Assembly: GCA_947372535.1 (NCBI GenBank) | Contig: CANBUA010000058.1 | Span: 1-19,392, forward strand | Source of the DNA: Burkholderiales bacterium | Lineage (GTDB): Bacteria > Pseudomonadota > Gammaproteobacteria > Burkholderiales > Burkholderiaceae | DNA: 19,392 bases | Direction of reading: 5' to 3' | Shown: in pieces, positions 15,413 to 19,392 of the stretch | How positions within the stretch are numbered: the stretch's first letter is position 1 | Layout of the letters: each line of letters starts with the position of its first letter | Program-made: the position numbers and the translations under genes | Notes under the pieces: model-generated | Seen by the model: only the letters and a program-made list of their open reading frames with translations | The model's database searches: none | Told to the model about the DNA's origin: nothing

Positions 15413-15816
15413 TGATGGCCACGACCGACATCAACCGTGCGGACATCGTGGGTGAGGTCACGCGCATCTTCCTGGCCTACGAGTCGGCGCTGATGCGCAA
15501 CGACGTGGACGCGCTGAACCAGTATTTCTGGGACCACGGCGCGGTCACGCGCTACGGCATCTGCGACAAGCAGCAGGGGCACAGCGCACTGGTGGCTTAT
15601 CGGAAATCAATCCCTGCGCCCGATTACAAGCGCACCCTGCACGACGTGCGCATCACCGCTTTCGGGCCCGACATGGCCGTGGCCATGTGCGAGTTCAAAC
15701 GCACCGACACCACGCTGCATGGCTTTCAGACCCAGACCTGGGTACGCTTGCCGCAGGGCTGGAAGATCGTCTCTGCCCATGTCAGCATGGTGCCGCTGGG
15801 CGGCAGTGGTTCATGA
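15412..15816 (+). CDS. AtzH/HpxZ-like DUF3225 protein (NTF2-like fold)
   Basis: This 134-residue protein matches the DUF3225 family (HpxZ of oxalurate breakdown and AtzH of the cyanuric acid operon), expected to form an NTF2/SnoaL-like cone. Family-typical segments are YESALMRND, FWDHGAVTRYGI, DMAVAMCEFKR, QTWVRLPQGWKIVSAHVS. In the Pseudomonas ADP operon the family member lies beside atzE, atzG and atzF; here it directly follows allophanate hydrolase, but no atzE or atzG homologue is present. Its biochemical role is not settled in what I know. The start ATG at 15412 overlaps the upstream stop, and an ATG one codon later is equally possible. The end overlaps the GntR gene by four bases (ATGA). 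Confidence 0.85.
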   Translation: MMATTDINRADIVGEVTRIFLAYESALMRNDVDALNQYFWDHGAVTRYGICDKQQGHSALVAYRKSIPAPDYKRTLHDVRITAFGPDMAVAMCEFKRTDTTLHGFQTQTWVRLPQGWKIVSAHVSMVPLGGSGS

Positions 15817-16580
15817 TGAAGATGCTTCCACCACTTCCCAGCGTCATCGGCGTCCCCCTCAAAGCCGTCGAGCCGGCGCCCACCCTGGGCGGCTCTCTGG
15901 CCGATCGGGCCTACAACGAGATCAAGCAATTGATCTTCGATTTCGTGCTGTTGCCGGGGGATCGATTTTCAGAGAGCGACCTGGTCGATCGGCTCCAAGT
16001 CAGCCGCACGCCGCTGCGCCAGGCCTTGCAGCGCCTGCAGCGCGAAGGCTTCCTGATGGTGTTTCCCAAGAGCGGCTGGCAGGTCTCACCGCTGGACTTC
16101 GAGGTCTTCGACCAGCTCTACGATTTCCGCGTGCTCCTGGAAACCCACGCTGTGATCAAGTTGTGCGAGATGGAGGATCGCCCCGTGCTCAAGGTGCTGG
16201 CCGAAGACTGGCTGGTCAGTGAGGCCGAGCGCCACCCCATCCAGGCCATGGTCGATCGACTGGACGAGAACTTTCACTCATCGCTGGTCCATGCCGTGGG
16301 CAACGACGAGATGATCCGCGTGCACGATGACATCACCGAGCGCATTCGCATCATCCGCCGCCTGGACTTCACCAAGGCCGCGCGCGTGCAGGTCACTTAT
16401 GACGAACACGCCCGCATCATCCGGGCGATCACGCGTCGCCGCGCCGATGAAGCCCAGCGCCTGCTGCGCGCCCACATCGAGCAAAGCAAGCTGGAGGTGC
16501 GGCATATCACGCTGGACATGCTCTACCAGGCCAGGGCCCGCAGCGGCGGCCCCAAACTGCGCATGACGTCCGAGCTCTGA
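15813..16580 (+). CDS. GntR-family (FadR/FCD) transcriptional regulator
   Basis: This 255-residue DNA-binding protein has an N-terminal winged helix (about residues 28-92; LVDRLQVSRTPLRQALQRL is the recognition region, GWQVSP the wing). It has a C-terminal all-helical FCD ligand-binding domain. Likely metal ligands of the FCD domain are Asp151, His155 (DENFH), His199 (YDEHARI) and His221 (LLRAHIE). FCD regulators usually respond to a small metabolite, often an organic acid. As the last gene of the operon, coupled to the AtzH-like gene by an ATGA overlap, it is the likely local regulator, and the dyad at 2902-2919 is a candidate operator. Several ATGs occur at the start (15813, 15816, 15822); I used the first because of the overlap. 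Confidence 0.88.
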   Translation: MMKMLPPLPSVIGVPLKAVEPAPTLGGSLADRAYNEIKQLIFDFVLLPGDRFSESDLVDRLQVSRTPLRQALQRLQREGFLMVFPKSGWQVSPLDFEVFDQLYDFRVLLETHAVIKLCEMEDRPVLKVLAEDWLVSEAERHPIQAMVDRLDENFHSSLVHAVGNDEMIRVHDDITERIRIIRRLDFTKAARVQVTYDEHARIIRAITRRRADEAQRLLRAHIEQSKLEVRHITLDMLYQARARSGGPKLRMTSEL

Positions 16581-16607
16581 AACGCCGCGTACATCGGCGG
16601 GTGGTCG

Positions 16608-17396
16608 TCAGCCCGGCACCAGCACCTGGCTGCGCAGCAAGGTCAGCACCTGCGCCTGGCCTGAGGTGATCAGCTCGACGTCACCGGGGCGGCCCATCTC
16701 CAGCGCCACCTGTTCGCAAGCGGCCTGAGGCGTCGGTACGGTGATTGCAGCCTCATCGTCCGCGGACGGTGTCAACAATACGACCAGCCGGAGTGTGGGC
16801 GCATTGACCGCCTGAAAACACACCCGATCATGCGCGTTGCGGTAGACCAGCAGTGCGGTAGGCCGGGGTTTTCGTGGCCGATGATCGGGCCCGATCTGGT
16901 GCACCGGCCAGTCGTAGTTCAAAGCCAGCAAGGCGGGGTTGGCTTGGGCTGGTGCATCGGCTGACCAATGCATCAAGGTGTCATCGGCCCAGCGGCCCAC
17001 GGGCTCGGTCTCCATCACCTCGACCGCCAGCTCGGCCCATTCATAGTGCGCCAGCGACACCAGCCAGGCCGGCACGCTGATGCCGCCTGGCCGAGGTGCC
17101 TGCATCAGCCATTGCACGAACTCGCCGCTCAGCTCGTGGTACAGCGGCGTCTGGCTGCGCCCCTCGCGGCAGAAGGCACGAACCAGCTTGATCCAGCGCG
17201 TACCCAGCACGGCTTTGCACACCGGCATGGCCGTGGCCAGGCAGCCTTCGATGTTGCGCAGGACCAGGTCGCTGTAGACGGCGGTGCGGCGTGCGTTCAG
17301 CCCGGCCGGGCGCGCATGCCGGCGTGGATCGCGCAAATGCAGGCCCATGGCTTGTTGGTAATCGGCCAGGCTCAAGGGTGTGCTCGTTGTCGTCAT
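16608..17396 (-). CDS. hvfC: HvfC/BufC-like DUF2063 partner protein
   Basis: This 262-residue protein belongs to the DUF2063 family, the usual partner of MNIO (DUF692) enzymes. Such partners are thought to bring the precursor peptide to the enzyme. The N-terminal domain (about residues 8-100) has the family signatures ARPAGLNARRTAVYSDLVLRN, here split around an R-x-x-VY core, followed by the L-x-x-x-FP/AMP-type region and FVQWL. The C-terminal half is a beta-rich domain. The ATG at 17396 lies one base after the MNIO stop codon (TGA-C-ATG), so the two are translationally coupled; a longer frame starting within the MNIO gene is not supported. It ends convergently with the GntR gene, 27 bases apart. 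Confidence 0.82.
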   Translation of the reverse strand: MTTTSTPLSLADYQQAMGLHLRDPRRHARPAGLNARRTAVYSDLVLRNIEGCLATAMPVCKAVLGTRWIKLVRAFCREGRSQTPLYHELSGEFVQWLMQAPRPGGISVPAWLVSLAHYEWAELAVEVMETEPVGRWADDTLMHWSADAPAQANPALLALNYDWPVHQIGPDHRPRKPRPTALLVYRNAHDRVCFQAVNAPTLRLVVLLTPSADDEAAITVPTPQAACEQVALEMGRPGDVELITSGQAQVLTLLRSQVLVPG

Positions 17397-17397
17397 G

Positions 17398-18291
17398 TCA
17401 GGCCACCTTGGGCCAGGCCGGCGCCCCATCGACATGGGGTGAGGCCAGGCAAGCCGCCTGCAAGGCCTGGACGTGATGGACCTCATCCATCAGCTCGGCC
17501 AACGTCGGCATGTTGGCATCACGTTCCAGGCAGGTGGGCACTGGGCCGCAGCGGGCATAGGCGGCGGCCAACAAGGCCCACACGGGGTCGATCACGGGCG
17601 CGCCATGGGTGTCCAGCAGCAAGCCGTCGGACTCGATCTCATGTCCGGCCACGTGCACATAGAGCACGCGCTCCAATGGCAATTGCGCCAGGTAGGCCAT
17701 GGCATCGAAGCCGTGGTTGCGGCTGTTGACGTGGATGTTGTTGACGTCCAGGTGCAGGCCGCAATCGGCCTCTTCCACGATGGCGCGGATGAACTCGGGC
17801 TCGCTCATCTCCGCGCCTGGCGGGATCAGGTAGCTCGAAGGGTTCTCGATGCCGATGCGCCGTTGCAGGATGTCCTGCACCTGCACAATGCGGCGGGCCA
17901 CATGCCGCGCGGCTTCGTGCGTCAGCGGCAGGGGCAGCAATTCGTAGAGGTGGCCATCGTCACTGCACCAGGACAGGTGGTCGGTGAACAGCTCGATGCC
18001 ATGCGTTTGCATGAACTGCCCGGTTCGCTGAACGAAGTCCACATCAATGGGCGACGGCCCCCCGATGGACAGCGACAGCCCGTGGCAGACAAAACGGTGT
18101 TGTTCGGTGTAGCGGCGAAGGGTGGCCGCCTGGCGACCGCCCTTGCCCAGCCAGTTCTCGGGGGCAATCTCGAAGAAACGAATCGCCTCGGGTACCCCCA
18201 AATCCAGCTCGCCCAGCAACTCGCGCCGAAAACCCAGCCCTGCGCCCCTGAGGGGCTCAGAAGCCAAGGTGTTGGCGCGAGTCGGGCGCAT
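17398..18291 (-). CDS. hvfB: MNIO (DUF692) iron-dependent peptide-modifying enzyme
   Basis: This 297-residue enzyme belongs to the multinuclear non-heme iron oxidase family (DUF692/UPF0276), with a TIM-barrel fold. Related enzymes convert Cys residues of a peptide to oxazolone/thioamide or similar groups using O2. Candidate metal ligands are visible: His70 (CHGLSLSIGG), Asp104-His105 (TDHLSW), Glu149-Asn150 (IENPSSY), Asp182/Asn185/His187 (LDVNNIHV), His213/His217 (HVAGHE), Asp227/His229 (DTHG) and Glu256 (LERD). Its gene sits between the Cys-repeat precursor and the DUF2063 gene, which is the normal minimal set. I chose the ATG at 18291; a TTG lies one codon upstream. The spacing of 20 bases to the precursor gene points to one transcript. 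Confidence 0.88.
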   Translation of the reverse strand: MRPTRANTLASEPLRGAGLGFRRELLGELDLGVPEAIRFFEIAPENWLGKGGRQAATLRRYTEQHRFVCHGLSLSIGGPSPIDVDFVQRTGQFMQTHGIELFTDHLSWCSDDGHLYELLPLPLTHEAARHVARRIVQVQDILQRRIGIENPSSYLIPPGAEMSEPEFIRAIVEEADCGLHLDVNNIHVNSRNHGFDAMAYLAQLPLERVLYVHVAGHEIESDGLLLDTHGAPVIDPVWALLAAAYARCGPVPTCLERDANMPTLAELMDEVHHVQALQAACLASPHVDGAPAWPKVA

Positions 18292-18311
18292 CAATGATCG
18301 TCAGCAGCCGA

Positions 18312-18611
18312 TCAGGACGAGGCCTTGGAGGCGGCGTGCTTGGCCTTGTGCGCAGCCTTGGAGGCGCCGCACGAAGCGTGTTCACCCTTGGAGGCACCGC
18401 ACTTGGCGTGTTCGGCCTTGCTGGCGCCGCACTTGGCATGCTCGGCCTTGGAGGCGCCGCACTTGGCTTCAGGCGCCTTGGTGTCGGCGGCGGCCACTTG
18501 GTAGCCCTTGCTCATCGAGGTCGACGAGAAGGTTTCGCCAGCGTGAGCCGACAGTGCCAGGGTGGCCGAGGCGATGAAGGCAGAACCCAGGGTCAGCGAA
18601 GTCTTTTTCAT
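18312..18611 (-). CDS. hvfA: HvfA/bufferin-like Cys-repeat precursor peptide
   Basis: This 99-residue peptide starts with a clear Sec signal (MKK, hydrophobic core, AHA at residues 22-24, cut before Gly25). The mature part has GYQVAAADTK followed by four ten-residue repeats of the form A-K-C-G-A-S-K-A-E-H, with Cys at 51, 61, 71 and 81. A degenerate fifth copy at the end has His in place of Cys. HvfA-type precursors are short, low-complexity, and often carry repeated EGKCG-like units that an MNIO enzyme modifies to metal-binding groups. Such modified peptides have been linked to copper handling in the periplasm. Here the linker between KCG units is longer than the usual EG. Three genes (precursor, MNIO, DUF2063) lie in order on this strand, and no DoxX-family gene follows. 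Confidence 0.88.
   Translation of the reverse strand: MKKTSLTLGSAFIASATLALSAHAGETFSSTSMSKGYQVAAADTKAPEAKCGASKAEHAKCGASKAEHAKCGASKGEHASCGASKAAHKAKHAASKASS
18348..18467 (-). repeat. Four 30-base tandem repeats within the precursor gene
   Basis: Four in-frame 30-base units (18438-18467, 18408-18437, 18378-18407, 18348-18377) encode residues 49-88 of the precursor. On the plus strand each contains a close variant of GGAGGCGCCGCACTTGGC. The units differ mostly at third positions and at a few codons (GEH for AEH, SCG for KCG, AAH for AEH), which points to unit duplication followed by drift. Confidence 0.9.
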
Positions 18612-18712
18612 GGCAATGATTCCAGTGAGGTTTTGATGTGAATGAGGGCACCTTCCGATGACCCCGCCAGCAATGTACGCAGCTAAAGCCCTACCGGATG
18701 CATCCCTATGGT

Positions 18713-18726
18713 GTGACAGTGGTCAC
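18713..18726. promoter_or_regulatory. Dyad in the precursor-operon upstream region
   Basis: The 133 bases between the glcD stop and the precursor start contain GTGAC-AGTG-GTCAC, a perfect five-base dyad about 100 bases upstream of the precursor ATG. It could be an operator, or part of the 3' end of glcD. This gap is also where a promoter for the precursor operon should lie. Precursors of this type are often driven by ECF sigma factors, but I cannot assign boxes with confidence. Confidence 0.25.
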
Positions 18727-18744
18727 CAAGCGTGGCTTTTGTGC

Positions 18745-19392
18745 TTAGAGCCTTGGAAGTGTGGCCAGCGCACCACTGAGGGCACCGCTTCGCTGCACCC
18801 CCCGCAACTCGCCGCAGCGGGCCAGCATGGGGATGGCTTTGCCCGGGTTGAGCAGGCCTGTCGGGTCGAAGGCCGCCTTGAAGGCCAGCATCTGCGCACG
18901 CTCATCGTCGCTGAACTGCACGCACATGGCATCGAGCTTCTCGACGCCCACGCCATGCTCGCCCGTGATGGTGCCGCCCAATTCGACCGCTGTGCGCAGG
19001 ATGTCGTTGCCAAAAGCCTCGGCGCGGTGCAACTCGGCCGGGTCATTGGCATCGAACAGGATCAAAGGGTGCAGGTTGCCATCGCCTGCGTGGAAGACGT
19101 TCACGCAGCGCAGGGCATGCGTGGTCTGCAAGGCCTCGATGGTTTGCAGCATGGTGGCCAGTTGCCTGCGCGGGATGGAGGCGTCCATGCACAGGTAGTC
19201 GGGGCTGATGCGGCCCGTGGCCGGGAAGGCGTTCTTGCGTCCACTCCAAAAGCGCAGGCGCTCGGCCTCGTCCTGGCTGCATTCCAGGCGCGTGGCGCCG
19301 GCCGCTTGCAGCACGGCGCTCAGGCGCTCGATTTCTTCTTCGACCTCTTCGGGCGTGCCATCGCTCTCGACCAGCAAGATGGCGGCGGCATC
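18745..19392 (-). CDS. glcD: Glycolate oxidase subunit GlcD, C-terminal part
   Basis: The frame stays open through the right edge, so only the last 215 residues of a protein normally about 500 long are present. GlcD is the FAD-binding catalytic subunit of glycolate oxidase (glycolate to glyoxylate), working with GlcE and GlcF. The visible part is the FAD-oxidase C-terminal domain. It carries AERLRFWSGRKNAFPA, GRISPDY, VFHAGDGNLHPLILFDAN, the GEHGVGVEK loop and FDPTGLLNPGK, all matching E. coli GlcD closely. The C-terminus (VQRSGALSGALATLPRL) is divergent. The gene reads toward the precursor operon, 133 bases away, but nothing links the two functionally. Confidence 0.92.
   Translation of the reverse strand, partial: DAAAILLVESDGTPEEVEEEIERLSAVLQAAGATRLECSQDEAERLRFWSGRKNAFPATGRISPDYLCMDASIPRRQLATMLQTIEALQTTHALRCVNVFHAGDGNLHPLILFDANDPAELHRAEAFGNDILRTAVELGGTITGEHGVGVEKLDAMCVQFSDDERAQMLAFKAAFDPTGLLNPGKAIPMLARCGELRGVQRSGALSGALATLPRL

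Noticed and set aside
16583..16599. CGCCG...CGGCG dyad between the convergent GntR and HvfC genes
   Set aside because: Only five base pairs with a seven-base loop and no T-tract on either side; too weak to call a terminator.
18348..18467. Regular 30-base direct repeats that could suggest a CRISPR array
   Set aside because: The units are directly adjacent with no spacers and encode in-frame Cys decamers of a secreted peptide.
1..19392. tRNA, rRNA, insertion sequence with transposase, phage genes or attachment sites
   Set aside because: I saw no cloverleaf-like sequence, rRNA stretch, transposase or integrase motif anywhere in the window.

Overview
The window looks like chromosomal DNA of a betaproteobacterium, probably of the order Burkholderiales. 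The GC content is high, and there are tightly packed operons with ATGA/TGATG overlaps, a GlcD-type glycolate oxidase, and a long nitrogen-scavenging operon of a kind known from that group. The organism is inferred only from these features.

Layout. (1) 1-1856 (+): two coupled genes for proteins I do not recognise. (2) 1867-2790 (-): a membrane-anchored SMP-30/gluconolactonase-like beta-propeller protein, convergent with the pair before it and divergent from the main operon. (3) 2956-16580 (+): one co-directional block of twelve genes. In order: BMP-family substrate-binding protein, two BMP-type permeases, AmiF-like formamidase, BiuH-like isochorismatase-fold amidohydrolase, NMT1/TauA-type binding protein, its permease, a 412-base gene-free gap full of inverted repeats, the TauB/SsuB-type ATPase, the double-domain BMP-type ATPase, a second isochorismatase-fold amidohydrolase, allophanate hydrolase (AtzF type), a small AtzH/HpxZ-like (DUF3225) protein, and a GntR/FCD regulator. 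(4) 16608-18611 (-): a small post-translationally modified peptide operon, with an HvfA-like Cys-repeat precursor, an MNIO/DUF692 enzyme and a DUF2063 partner. (5) 18745 to the right edge (-): the C-terminal part of GlcD.

How the genes fit together. Block 3 reads as uptake plus stepwise hydrolysis of a urea-oligomer compound. Two different ABC importers bring substrate(s) in. One isochorismatase-fold enzyme probably hydrolyses biuret to allophanate, and allophanate hydrolase turns that into ammonia and CO2. The second isochorismatase-fold enzyme may be a triuret hydrolase (TrtA and BiuH genes are known to cluster), or may act on another carbamoyl compound. The formamidase suggests that the imported compound also releases formamide or carries an N-formyl group. 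The FCD-type GntR protein at the end is the obvious regulator.

Most notable points: the paired amidohydrolases with AtzF, formamidase and two importers; two related structured repeats at 9889-9988 and 10092-10189 with conserved loops but different, still fully paired stems, placed between a permease and its ATPase; and the HvfA-like precursor made of exact ten-residue Cys repeats.
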